A program made the translations under genes and the position numbers. A stretch of DNA of 64,000 nt from Rhodomicrobium lacus (GTDB lineage Bacteria > Pseudomonadota > Alphaproteobacteria > Rhizobiales > Rhodomicrobiaceae): contig NZ_RZNF01000007.1 in the NCBI RefSeq assembly GCF_003992725.1, forward strand, positions 62,001 through 126,000, written 5' to 3'. Below, one piece after another: positions 17,374 through 25,864 of this stretch (its first letter is position 1; every line of letters starts with the position of its first letter). The notes under the pieces are model-generated. The model was not told the DNA's origin. It was given only the letters and a program-made list of their open reading frames with translations, and ran no database searches.

Positions 17374-18777
17374 TTACGCCCCGGCTTCAAGTGCGGGCTC
17401 CGCGGAGGAATGCGCCGCCTCGTTCGCCACGGCGGGCGCCCCCGGCAAGCCCCTTGACGCTCCTTCGCGCAGAGACACGATGCGGCGGCGGACGAACTCC
17501 ACATTGTCGCGCAGCGTGTAAAGGTCCGCCGAAAGGTGGGTGGGCACCGAAATACGCCACACCGCCTCTTCGACGCGGTCGAGGTCGCGTTCCTTCTGGG
17601 AGATGAATTCCGCGGACGCCTTCTTGTGCGTGAGGTTCTTCTCGATCCGCTTCAACTCGCGATACCAGTGCAAGATGCGCTGCCTCATCCGCCAGTTGTA
17701 GAGAAGCGGCACGATGCGGGCGAGCGGGATCACCACGCCGATCATCGGCAGGATCAGGATCGCCGCGCGGTCGATAAGCGTGGCGAGCCAGAACGGCAGG
17801 ATGCGCTGGAAGAAGGTCGGGCCGTTCTTGTAGACGCGCGTGGCGTCGTCGATCATCGGGAATTCGGGATCGTCGGTGAGGCTTTCCGGCCCGAGCGCGA
17901 ACAGCTTCGACTCGCCCGACGGCTTGAGCGTGGGCTGGCTCTGCACCTTCAGCACGGCTTGAGCGAGGATCGCGAGCAGCGCCGGATGCAGATCGTCGCT
18001 CACGAGCAGCATCGCCTTCGTCGAGACGAGCACGGTGTCGACCGGCGGAATGTTCTGCGCGAAATCGATGACGCCCCTGCGCATCGTGACCTGCGTCAGG
18101 TAAGGGTAGCGCTGGATGAGCGCATCCGCCTGCGCCATGCTCATCAGCCTGGTGCCGTCCTGATGCAGCAGGCGTTCCACCGTCCTCGCTTCGGGGCCGA
18201 GTACCAGAAAGCCTGCATCCGCGTCGCCTTTCGCAAAGGTTTCGACATAGTCCGGAAGCTGCGAGGCGATCAGCGTCGAATTCTCGGGTGTAACGCCGTT
18301 CGCGTCGAGTAGCCGCTTCGCGAGAACCTCCGTGCCGCTGCCTTTGGGGCCGGTCAGGATGCGCTTGCCCTTGAGGTCGGTGATGTGCGTAAGCGTGGCC
18401 TCGCCGCGATAGAAGATCCACACGGGTTCGGTGATAAGCCGCCCCATGGAGAAAAGTGTCGGCGATTCGATGTGGTTCGTGAGGCCGCCCTGCACGATGC
18501 CGGCCTGAACGTCGCTTGCCCCATCGTTGAGCAGCCGCAGATTTTCGAGAGACCCCTGCGTCTCGCGCAGTTCGAGCTTGACGCCCTTCTTCTCGATTTC
18601 CTGCTTGAGACGGAGCGCGAGTTCGTTATACGGGCTGCCCTTGCTTGCGGCCGCCAGCACGAACGAGTCGGGCGGCGCGGGCTTGACGTAGCGCAACGTG
18701 AACCACACGGCGCCCACCGCCAGCGCCAGAGCCGGAATGAAGACGGCTAGATATTCCCAGGTGAAGAAGCGTCTCAT
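17374..18777 (-). CDS. TAXI-family TRAP-type solute-binding protein with C-terminal membrane extension
   Basis: The 467-residue protein has an N-terminal membrane helix (FIPALALAVGAVWFTLRYV), then a TAXI-type binding domain (about 35-330; ASKGSPYNELALRLKQEIEK, GASDVQAGIVQGG, GKRILTGPKGSGTEVLAKRLL). A second hydrophobic segment at about 345-370 (LIDRAAILILPMIGVVIPLA) leads to a cytosolic, charged, coiled-coil-like tail (RMRQRILHWYRELKRIEKN). This tail is absent from classic TAXI proteins. No TRAP membrane subunits lie nearby. It may be a membrane-tethered sensor or a binding subunit for a distant transporter. Confidence 0.82.
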   Translation of the reverse strand: MRRFFTWEYLAVFIPALALAVGAVWFTLRYVKPAPPDSFVLAAASKGSPYNELALRLKQEIEKKGVKLELRETQGSLENLRLLNDGASDVQAGIVQGGLTNHIESPTLFSMGRLITEPVWIFYRGEATLTHITDLKGKRILTGPKGSGTEVLAKRLLDANGVTPENSTLIASQLPDYVETFAKGDADAGFLVLGPEARTVERLLHQDGTRLMSMAQADALIQRYPYLTQVTMRRGVIDFAQNIPPVDTVLVSTKAMLLVSDDLHPALLAILAQAVLKVQSQPTLKPSGESKLFALGPESLTDDPEFPMIDDATRVYKNGPTFFQRILPFWLATLIDRAAILILPMIGVVIPLARIVPLLYNWRMRQRILHWYRELKRIEKNLTHKKASAEFISQKERDLDRVEEAVWRISVPTHLSADLYTLRDNVEFVRRRIVSLREGASRGLPGAPAVANEAAHSSAEPALEAGA

Positions 18778-18935
18778 GGTAGCGCTCCGGACGGGTTAGG
18801 CCGACCGTTCCGTCTTAGGGGCGCAAAAGGGTTAACGCAATCCTAAATGTCGCAGTCTGTATCCGCGCGCACGCGCTGCTTGCCGAAAAGCAACCTCTGG
18901 CGTTCAATCTGATAAAAATGTCAGCGGAGGAACGC

Positions 18936-20585
18936 ATGGCCGATTACGAACCGCGAACCCGGCTTGAAACGCACGAGGTCACGAATATGCCGCCGCCCTT
19001 CGGGGGCGTGAACCTCTACGAGACGGATATCGCGCTGAAGGAAGCCGTGCGGCTTCAAGGCGGCGAGTGGGTGGACGGGCCGCTATCGGCGCTCGGCGCG
19101 GCGGCGGGGACCGACGAGGCTTTGCAGGCCGGAGAGGATGCGAACCGCTTTCCACCGGAGCTTCGCACCTTCAACCGGTTCGGGGGCCGCATCGACGAAG
19201 TGCGATTCCATCCCGCCTATCACCGATGCATGGCGCTCGCGATGGAGCACCGCATCCATTCCATCGGCTGGCGCGAGAAGCGGCCCGGCGCGCATGTCGC
19301 CCACGCGGCGGCTCTTGCCATCGGAAGCCAGGCGGAGGCGGGCACGATGTGCCCCATGAGCATGACATATGCCAGCGTGGCCGCCCTTCGGAAACAGCCG
19401 GACGTGGCGGCGGATTGGCTGCCGAAGATCGTCGACGGCCTCTACGATGCGCCGCTGCGCCCCATCGCCGAGAAGCGCGGCGTCACCATCGGCATGTTCA
19501 TGACCGAGAAGCAGGGCGGCTCGGATGTGCGCTCGAACAGCACGCGCGCGGTGCCCATGGGCGCGGGTGGCCCCGGCGGCGAATATCTGCTGACCGGGCA
19601 CAAATGGTTCTGCTCCGCGCCGATGTCCGACGCGTTCCTGACGCTCGCCTGGACGGATCGCGGCCTATCCTGCTTTCTCGCTCCACGCATCAAGCCGGAC
19701 GGCGCGCGAAATCCCATGAACCTGATGCGGCTGAAGGAGAAGCTCGGCAACAGGTCGAACGCGTCGGCCGAATTCGAATACAAGGATACATTCGCCTGGA
19801 TGATCGGCGAGGATGGGCGCGGCGTCGCCACCATCATGGACATGGTGCACCATACGCGGCTCGACACAACGGCGGGATCGCTCGGCATCATGCGGCGCGC
19901 GCTCGCCGAAGCCGCGCATCATGTGCGCCACAGGCGGGCATTTCAGAAGACGCTGATCGATCAGCCCGTGATGCGCGCCGTACTCGCGGACCTCGCGCTC
20001 GACTACGAGGCCGCCGCATTGTTCACCATGCGAATCGCCCGCGCCTATGACGGCACCACGCCGGAGGAACGCGGCTTTGCGCGGCTTGGCGTGGCCCTCG
20101 GCAAGTTCTACATCGCCAAGCGCTCCGCGCCCTTCGTGGCCGAGTGCATGGAGTGTCTCGGCGGCGGCGGCTATATCGAGGAGGCGGCCACGGCGCGTTA
20201 CTATCGCGAGGCGCCGGTGAACGCGATCTGGGAGGGGTCGGGCAACGTCATCGCACTCGACATTCTGCGGACGCTTCAGAAGGAGCCGGTTGCGTTCGAC
20301 GCCCTGCTGGCCGAGCTTGCCGCGGCGCGAGGCCGTCACGCGGCCTACGACGCGGCCTTCGATGCGCTGCATCGGCTGCTCGGCGGCGGCGTGGCGGAGG
20401 CAGACGCGCGCCACGTCGCCGAGCGCATGGCGCTGGCCCTGCAAGCGGCCCTCCTGCTGCGCCACGGCGAGCCGGATGTGGCTTCCAGCTACTGCAATGC
20501 GCGGTTGTCAGGGGAAACGCGCGGCGTCAACTACGGCGCGAGCGGCGCGAAGCTGGCCGTGGACACGATCCTCGCGCGGCAATGA
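18936..20585 (+). CDS. Acyl-CoA dehydrogenase family protein (AidB-like)
   Basis: The flavoprotein is 549 residues from ATG 18936, chosen because GGAGGA lies six bases upstream. It has the long AidB-type layout: an N-terminal region NMPPPFGGVNLYETD, the flavin-binding stretch MTEKQGGSDVRSNSTRA, HKWFCSAPMSDAFLTLA, and the acid-containing WEGSGNVIALDILR. In E. coli AidB belongs to the adaptive response to alkylation and binds DNA as well as FAD; other close relatives act as acyl-CoA dehydrogenases. No ada or alkB gene is near, so a specific role is not assigned. Confidence 0.88.
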   Translation: MADYEPRTRLETHEVTNMPPPFGGVNLYETDIALKEAVRLQGGEWVDGPLSALGAAAGTDEALQAGEDANRFPPELRTFNRFGGRIDEVRFHPAYHRCMALAMEHRIHSIGWREKRPGAHVAHAAALAIGSQAEAGTMCPMSMTYASVAALRKQPDVAADWLPKIVDGLYDAPLRPIAEKRGVTIGMFMTEKQGGSDVRSNSTRAVPMGAGGPGGEYLLTGHKWFCSAPMSDAFLTLAWTDRGLSCFLAPRIKPDGARNPMNLMRLKEKLGNRSNASAEFEYKDTFAWMIGEDGRGVATIMDMVHHTRLDTTAGSLGIMRRALAEAAHHVRHRRAFQKTLIDQPVMRAVLADLALDYEAAALFTMRIARAYDGTTPEERGFARLGVALGKFYIAKRSAPFVAECMECLGGGGYIEEAATARYYREAPVNAIWEGSGNVIALDILRTLQKEPVAFDALLAELAAARGRHAAYDAAFDALHRLLGGGVAEADARHVAERMALALQAALLLRHGEPDVASSYCNARLSGETRGVNYGASGAKLAVDTILARQ

Positions 20586-21005
20586 TTTGTGCTCCGCATG
20601 CGTTGTGTCGCTGGCCACGGGGCAATTGACGACATTGGCGCGAAAGGGCCGCGCGGCGTTCACCGCATCGCGGCCGTTTCCCCCGAAGCGGCAGCTTGCG
20701 AGATGCTGGAGCACCACTTTCTAAAAAGTGTGCCGCCCGCGCAACTCGCATTTCCTTATTCGGTCTATCTACAACAAAAATTGTGGGAATCCGCCTGCTC
20801 TGCACAGGGGTAATTCCTTTTTCATCAGTGCAGCCATGTTCATCTGGCGAAAATCCGTCGGAGGCGTAAGTATTCGCTTGAGCGTTCACGAATGCGTAAG
20901 ACTCGGCACCAGGCGAATGCGCGCGGTTGAGCGTTATGGTTTGTATGTCTTGTCGGAGTCCGGCGCGCGCGCATGGCGGCGTCAAATCGAAACCGGGAGA
21001 GTGTC
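20586..21005. other. Intergenic region upstream of cysK
   Basis: This is a 420-base gap between genes on the same strand. The middle part, around 20750-20830, is AT-richer and could hold the cysK promoter, but I find no convincing pair of -35/-10 boxes or known riboswitch. No coding frame here looks real. Confidence 0.5.
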
Positions 21006-21974
21006 ATGGCTGAGAAAAATCACGCACCAGGACGGGGGCGCGTCTACAACTCCATCACCGAGACCATCGGCGACACGCCCATCGTCCGCCTCGACAAGCT
21101 GGCCAAGGAAAAGGGCGTCAAGGCGAACCTCCTTGCGAAGCTCGAATTCTTCAATCCCATTTCCAGCGTGAAAGACCGCATCGGCGTGTCGCTCATCGAC
21201 TCGCTTGAGAAGCAGGGCAAGATCGAGCCGGGCAAGAGCACCCTGATCGAGCCGACCTCCGGCAACACCGGCATCGCGCTCGCCTTCGTCGCCGCCGCGC
21301 GCGGCTACAAGCTCATTCTCGTCATGCCGGAAACGATGTCCATCGAGCGCCGCAAGATCGTGGCCCTGCTCGGCGCGGAACTCGTCCTCACGCCTGGCGC
21401 GCAGGGCATGAAGGGGGCGGTCGCGAAAGCCAACGAACTTCTCGCCGAATATCCGGGCGCGGTCATCCCGCAGCAGTTCGAGAACCCGGCCAACCCGGAA
21501 ATCCATCGCCGGACGACTGCCGAGGAAATCTGGAACGACACCGAACACAAGGTCGACATCATCATTTCGGGCGTGGGCACGGGCGGCACCATCACGGGCG
21601 TCGGTCAGGTGTTGAAACCGCGTAAGCCGAGCCTCAAGGTTATCGCCGTCGAACCGGAGGAATCGCCGGTGCTTTCGGGTGGCAACCCGGGCCCGCACAA
21701 GATCCAGGGCATCGGGCCGGGCTTCGTGCCGGGCGTGCTCGATCGTGAGGTGATCGACGAGGTCGTGAAGGTCAACAGCCAGACAGCGCTGGAAACGGCG
21801 CGTCATGTGGCGCGGCTCGAAGGCATCCCGGTCGGCATTTCCTCGGGCGCGGCCATTGCGGCGGCGATCGAGGTTGGCGCGCGGCCTGAAAATGCGGGCA
21901 AGAATATCGTCATCATCGTGCCGAGCTTCGCCGAGCGCTATCTGTCGACGGCGCTGTTCGAGGGGCTTGCGTAA
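21006..21974 (+). CDS. cysK: Cysteine synthase A (O-acetylserine sulfhydrylase)
   Basis: The 322-residue PLP enzyme makes cysteine from O-acetylserine and sulfide. PLP-binding Lys lies in [11 protein letters not shown], the substrate loop is [13 protein letters not shown], the phosphate loop [12 protein letters not shown], and [13 protein letters not shown] closes the site. Length and motifs are those of CysK rather than cystathionine beta-synthase. Start ATG 21006 follows a GGGAGAG ribosome site. It stands alone and is followed by a strong terminator. A methionine-side sulfhydrylase (metY) lies about 4 kb away. Confidence 0.95.
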   Translation: MAEKNHAPGRGRVYNSITETIGDTPIVRLDKLAKEKGVKANLLAKLEFFNPISSVKDRIGVSLIDSLEKQGKIEPGKSTLIEPTSGNTGIALAFVAAARGYKLILVMPETMSIERRKIVALLGAELVLTPGAQGMKGAVAKANELLAEYPGAVIPQQFENPANPEIHRRTTAEEIWNDTEHKVDIIISGVGTGGTITGVGQVLKPRKPSLKVIAVEPEESPVLSGGNPGPHKIQGIGPGFVPGVLDREVIDEVVKVNSQTALETARHVARLEGIPVGISSGAAIAAAIEVGARPENAGKNIVIIVPSFAERYLSTALFEGLA

Positions 21975-21998
21975 GCTTCCCCGCATCCACCCTCCCCG

Positions 21999-22033
21999 CG
22001 CCGCCGCGAGATAATCGCGGCGGCGTTCTTTTT
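21999..22033 (+). terminator. Rho-independent terminator of cysK
   Basis: A perfect 11-base stem (21999-22009 with 22015-22025) and five-base loop are followed by TTCTTTTT. Confidence 0.9.
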
Positions 22034-22083
22034 GCCGAGCGCGCGGCTTGCGCGCGCCGCGATTGCATGGCATCGAGCCGCGC

Positions 22084-22521
22084 ATGTCCGCTCCATCCGC
22101 GCCAACCGTCCACATCCTGAAACTCTGCGTCGGCTGCGACAGCATTGAAGCGCTCGCCGACTGGCAGAAGCAGCGCCTTGCTGCGGGTCACGCGCTCATC
22201 CATACGACACGGCAAACGCCGCGCCGCGAAGGTTTCGGCGATGGTTCATCGCTCTATTGGGTGATGGGGGGCTTTGTCCGCGTCCGTCAGCGCATCGTCG
22301 CTCTTCACGAGATGCGGGGCGCGGACGGCATCATGCGCTGTGGTCTGGAACTCGGCCCGCAACTGGTGCCGACGGAACCGCTGCCGCGTCGCGCGTTTCA
22401 AGGCTGGCGCTATCTTCCCGCCAACGAAGCTCCGCGCGATCTGATCGCGGGATCTACCGCCGAAGAAGGCGCGATGCCGCCCGAGATGCGCGCCGCGCTT
22501 GCAGAGCTTGCGCTGATCTGA
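22084..22521 (+). CDS. DUF1489 family protein
   Basis: The protein is 145 residues. HILKLCVGCDSIEALADWQ at the N-terminus, HTTRQTPRREGFGDGSSLYW and VRVRQRIVALHEMRG are characteristic of DUF1489, a family common in alphaproteobacteria. The closing part covers RRAFQGWRYLPANEAPRDL. There is no signal peptide and it is predicted cytosolic. I started at ATG 22084; the frame is open a little further upstream. It follows the cysK terminator and probably has its own promoter. Function is unknown. Confidence 0.88.
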   Translation: MSAPSAPTVHILKLCVGCDSIEALADWQKQRLAAGHALIHTTRQTPRREGFGDGSSLYWVMGGFVRVRQRIVALHEMRGADGIMRCGLELGPQLVPTEPLPRRAFQGWRYLPANEAPRDLIAGSTAEEGAMPPEMRAALAELALI

Positions 22522-22752
22522 ACGACGCCCCGAAGACCCGCCACAAGCAAGGCTCGCTCAAGCTTCGCTCGGTAGCATGATCCCACCTGCGCGTCGGCTT
22601 CGAGGCTGCCGCGGGTGATGTATGTTTGATGATGCGCGCGAAGCGAGAGCATTTTCCGGGCATCGCAGAAACGGCCTTCGGAAATCGCGCGAAAATGCAT
22701 GGAAGCGTTTCCCGGATTATGCTTTGCGAAACGCTGTTTGGGACCGATCGAT

Positions 22753-23100
22753 ATGAGCCATTGGCCAAGAGCAATTCGTGACCCGAGAGTGGGGTTTGCG
22801 GCTCTTCTTGTTTCGGGCCTGCTCGCCATTTCTGCCGTGACGCCAGTCTCCGCCTGGGAACGCGGGCCGGGACCGGGTGCCGCCTTTGCAACCGGCCTCG
22901 CCGCCGGCATCATCGGCATGGGCATCGCGACGGCGGGCCCACCGCCGCCGCCGTGGTATTACGGCTATTACGGTCCCGCCTGCCGTCCCGGTCCCGTTAC
23001 CTGCCGGGAGTTCGTGCCGCCTTGCTTCCAGAACCGGTTCGGCGACATGATCTGCCCCGCGCCCGAGCAACGCTGTTACAGCCAGCCGGTCTGCTATTAG
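22753..23100 (+). CDS. Small secreted Cys/Pro/Tyr-rich protein
   Basis: The 115-residue product starts at ATG 22753 with a signal peptide (VGFAALLVSGLLAISAVTPV), a hydrophobic glycine-rich segment (AAFATGLAAGIIGMGIATAG), a PPPPPWYYGYYG linker and a tail with six cysteines (CRPGPVTCREFVPPCFQNRF onward to PVCY). The layout suggests an envelope protein with disulfides. I cannot assign a family. An 8-base inverted repeat lies about 55-100 bases upstream. Confidence 0.6.
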   Translation: MSHWPRAIRDPRVGFAALLVSGLLAISAVTPVSAWERGPGPGAAFATGLAAGIIGMGIATAGPPPPPWYYGYYGPACRPGPVTCREFVPPCFQNRFGDMICPAPEQRCYSQPVCY

Positions 23101-23496
23101 AATACTCACGCGTGCGCCCGCTGGCCGATCGTGCCACAGGGCGCGGACCGGCGATTGCGGCGACCAGCGCGCGGCATGCAAACGCTGCCAGACGCCGTCT
23201 CTCCGCACGCGCCCGGCACCGGATCGTCCGCGCCCTCGACCATGGCTAACAGGTCGTTTACTGAACGAGGCATTCATGCGCCGTTCAGGTGGAAAAGAGC
23301 AATGTCATGGTCATCCGATCCCTGACGGTTAACCATCACGAACCTTTCCTCGGCCCACTCCGGGAGGTATGCAGTTCAGGGGCTGCATACCTCTCTTTCT
23401 TTTTACCTGAAGCTCGTCCGCTGGCGCTTGTGAACCTTCTCTTGCGAACCTAGTTTTTGAGCAAGATCAAAAGCTGGTTAGAAAAAGGAGATGCCC
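23101..23496. other. Intergenic region before superoxide dismutase, with hairpins
   Basis: The region holds an imperfect hairpin (CTGAACG 23261-23267 with CGTTCAG 23282-23288) and, farther on, a strong terminator (23364-23404). Between them a short frame begins at ATG 23310, but its coding character is weak. The arrangement could be a small RNA with its terminator. Confidence 0.45.
23364..23404 (+). terminator. Rho-independent terminator upstream of superoxide dismutase
   Basis: A perfect 11-base stem (23364-23374 with 23383-23393) and eight-base loop are followed by TCTTTCTTTTT. It lies 264 bases after the nearest upstream gene and 92 bases before the next, so it may end a short untranslated transcript. 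Confidence 0.85.
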
Positions 23497-24099
23497 GTGG
23501 CATTCGAACTTCCTCCCCTCCCCTACGCCTACGACGCCTTGCAGCCCTACATGTCGGCGGAGACGCTGCAATTCCACCACGACAAGCATCATCAGGCTTA
23601 CGTCGACACCGGCAACACCCTGCTCAAGGGTTCGGGCCTCGAAGACAAGAGCCTTGAGGACATCGTCAAGGCGGCCTATGGCAAGAATCAGCCGCTGTTC
23701 AATAACGCCGGCCAGCACTATAACCACCTGCATTTCTGGAAATGGCTGAAGCCGAACGGCGGCGGCAAGTCGCTGCCCGGCAAGCTCGCCGCGAAGATCG
23801 ACAGCGATCTCGGCGGCTACGACAAGTTCCGCGAGGCGTTCATCGAGGCGGGCAAGACACAGTTCGGTTCCGGCTGGGCATGGCTGACCCTCAAGGACGG
23901 CAAGCTCGAAGTCACGAAGACGCCGAACGGCGAAAATCCGCTCGTCCATGGCGGCGTGCCGCTGCTGGGCGTGGATGTGTGGGAGCACTCCTACTACATC
24001 GACTATCGCAACGCGCGGCCGAAATATCTCGAAGCGTTCGTCGACAACCTCATCAACTGGGAATACGTCGAGGAACTGTTCGAGAAGGCGCACGGCTGA
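23497..24099 (+). CDS. sodB: Superoxide dismutase (Fe type)
   Basis: The 200-residue enzyme dismutates superoxide in the cytosol. Metal ligands are His27 (FHHDKHH), His77 (HYNHLHFW), Asp160 and His164 (DVWEHSYYIDY). Gln73, four residues before His77, is the iron-type outer-sphere position. I chose GTG 23497: the in-frame ATG at 23491 sits directly against the AAAGGAG ribosome site with no spacing, while the GTG has six bases. The resulting N-terminus MAFELPPLPY fits rhizobial relatives. Iron-type rather than manganese-type is an inference from the Gln position. Confidence 0.93.
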   Translation: MAFELPPLPYAYDALQPYMSAETLQFHHDKHHQAYVDTGNTLLKGSGLEDKSLEDIVKAAYGKNQPLFNNAGQHYNHLHFWKWLKPNGGGKSLPGKLAAKIDSDLGGYDKFREAFIEAGKTQFGSGWAWLTLKDGKLEVTKTPNGENPLVHGGVPLLGVDVWEHSYYIDYRNARPKYLEAFVDNLINWEYVEELFEKAHG

Positions 24100-24133
24100 C
24101 GCGCAGTCGCCCCACCACCGAAATGCAGGCAAG

Positions 24134-24161
24134 TGGCCGGGATGTCCCCGGCCATTTTTTT
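24134..24161 (+). terminator. Rho-independent terminator of sodB
   Basis: The hairpin TGGCCGGG/CCCCGGCCA is followed by seven T. It also separates sodB from the convergent sulfur operon. Confidence 0.88.
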
Positions 24162-24195
24162 GGCTGGCCTGCGCGGATGCGGCACGCAGAGGCCG

Positions 24196-24843
24196 TCAGG
24201 CGTCGGCGAAGGTGGAGAGCGTTTCCACGTCGCCGCTCCACGTGTAAGCGGCAATGAGCGGCTCGTCGGCGGTTTCCATCACATGCACGATGTTGGACGG
24301 ATGAACGATGAAGGAGCCGGGCACGCGCTCCTGCGTCACGCCCGCCGCCGTCCATCGCGCCGTGCCGCTCAGCACGTAATAGGTTTCGACGGCCGGGTGG
24401 CGGTGTTCCGGATAACGGACGCGCGGCCCGATGGCAGTGATGCCGAGGCACACGTTTCTGCTTCCGAACGGCGCGATTGGCCCGACAAGTTCAGCCCACG
24501 CCATGCTGTTTTCGAGCCCGGGCAGATCGGCGCGCGGCTCGTAACTGTAGCGCCACGGAAGGGCGGGGAACAGCGGGCGGAACGCCGCCAGCACATCCGC
24601 GACCGTCCCGTTCCGCGAGGCGAGGTTGCCGGAGAGCGAGCGCGTCACGCCGTGGCCGCTCGGCTTCAGATGGTCGAGGTCGGGCCTTGCAAAGTCCACC
24701 TCGTCGAGAAGCGCAAGAACGGTAGAAAGCTCGTCCGCAACCTCGCCACCATGGGTCTGGCGAAGCCGCGCATAATGCGAGCGCAACAGCTCGATGGCGG
24801 CGAGGACGCTCTGGAGCGTCTTTGGTGCAACGGCGTCGGTCAT
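24196..24843 (-). CDS. DMSP-lyase-like cupin protein (DddQ/DddL-type superfamily)
   Basis: This 215-residue protein has an N-terminal helical part (1-95) and a C-terminal cupin. Predicted metal ligands in YPEHRHPAVETYYVLSG are His147, His149, Glu153, with Tyr155/156; the second motif, PGSFIVHPSNIVHVMET, gives His181 and His187. Tail IAAYTWSGDV also fits the dimethylsulfoniopropionate (DMSP) lyase family. These enzymes abstract a proton and release dimethyl sulfide, but many superfamily members lack that activity. It begins four bases after a methyltransferase gene, in an operon with metY, so a sulfonium substrate is plausible. Confidence 0.72.
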   Translation of the reverse strand: MTDAVAPKTLQSVLAAIELLRSHYARLRQTHGGEVADELSTVLALLDEVDFARPDLDHLKPSGHGVTRSLSGNLASRNGTVADVLAAFRPLFPALPWRYSYEPRADLPGLENSMAWAELVGPIAPFGSRNVCLGITAIGPRVRYPEHRHPAVETYYVLSGTARWTAAGVTQERVPGSFIVHPSNIVHVMETADEPLIAAYTWSGDVETLSTFADA

Positions 24844-24847
24844 GGCG

Positions 24848-25843
24848 TCATCCGACCCACGAGCGCAGCGCCGCGAAGGTGTGCCCGATCGCCTCGCCGC
24901 GCTTCCATGCCTCGTAAGCGTCGGCAGGCGCGAGCCGATCGGAGGCGATGCTGTCTTCGATTTCGAGCGCCCGAGCGCCGGAACTCTCAAGACCGACGCC
25001 GTCGAACGCCTCGGCGAGGCGTGCCGCAAGGTAGAAGTGGAACGGTCCATAGCCATCGCGCTGGCGCTCTGCATGCCCGCGAATGATCTCCTCCGGCATC
25101 GCCTGAATCTTCCAGCCATAGGTGTAGATTTCGGACTTGAGGCCCGCGAGCGTCGCCATCTCCTGAAACAGCGACAACGGCACGCGCCCGCCGAGCATCG
25201 AGAGCACGGCTCCCCCCGGCTTCAGGAAGTCCGGCGCCTGTTGCAAGGCCAGATAATGGAGCGCGAGGAAGTTCTTCTGCAGAATGTCCGGCACCGGCTC
25301 CGCTCGCGGCGAGAAATGGCCGGAACTCGTGCGCTCCGCCGCGATGCGCTCGGCGTCGTCGATCTGAATGTTCGGCAGGTTCTCGTAAATGAGATCGTAG
25401 CGCGGCGACACCGGACGAAGCGGCGACAGCAGATCGCCCGCGCCCGCGTCGAACGCGACGCCGAACGGATCGCGCAGATTGCGGGTGATGTTGGTCAGGG
25501 CCGACGACACCACTTCCTCATGCACGTCGGTGATGCCGATCCGCGTCGCGCCGAGCGTTTCGATAGCGGCGAGCGCGTCGAGACCAACGCCCGTGCCGAT
25601 GGAAGCGAACGCCACCTGCACACCCTGGCGCTGGCGGATCAGCTTGAAAGCGGGCACGGCGACGCTTGCCACCCAGTCGGCGGCAAGCTCGTCGGGCAGC
25701 GGCACGAAGCTGCGGTCGGTATAGGTGATGGCAAGCCGGCTGGCGACGCGTTCGGGCTTGCCCGCCAGGTCGAGATAGCGCGCGGCGTCGACCTCAATCG
25801 TCGGATGACCGGCGCGCACGTCGGTTTCGGATGTCAGGGGCAT
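24848..25843 (-). CDS. SAM-dependent methyltransferase resembling methionine S-methyltransferase
   Basis: The 331-residue class I methyltransferase has motif I ASIGTGVGLDAL (about 80-91), acidic strand-2 end GITDVHEE and YENLPNIQI at motif IV. From memory, the later part (LKPGGAVLSMLGGRVPLSL, then YTYGWKIQ, PFHFYLAARLA and the ending YEAWKRGEAIGHTFAALRSW) follows the same order as the methyltransferase half of plant methionine S-methyltransferase and bacterial MmtN, which make S-methylmethionine. No alignment was run. It lies 21 bases after metY and four bases before the DMSP-lyase-like cupin gene. Another substrate cannot be excluded. Confidence 0.6.
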   Translation of the reverse strand: MPLTSETDVRAGHPTIEVDAARYLDLAGKPERVASRLAITYTDRSFVPLPDELAADWVASVAVPAFKLIRQRQGVQVAFASIGTGVGLDALAAIETLGATRIGITDVHEEVVSSALTNITRNLRDPFGVAFDAGAGDLLSPLRPVSPRYDLIYENLPNIQIDDAERIAAERTSSGHFSPRAEPVPDILQKNFLALHYLALQQAPDFLKPGGAVLSMLGGRVPLSLFQEMATLAGLKSEIYTYGWKIQAMPEEIIRGHAERQRDGYGPFHFYLAARLAEAFDGVGLESSGARALEIEDSIASDRLAPADAYEAWKRGEAIGHTFAALRSWVG

Positions 25844-25864
25844 GGAAACTCTCCGCTGCGGCCG

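Noticed and set aside
22649-22698. Inverted repeat GCATTTTC/GAAAATGC before the secreted Cys-rich protein gene
   Set aside because: Only eight bases with a 34-base loop. It resembles common alphaproteobacterial intergenic motifs, but no second copy was found in this window.
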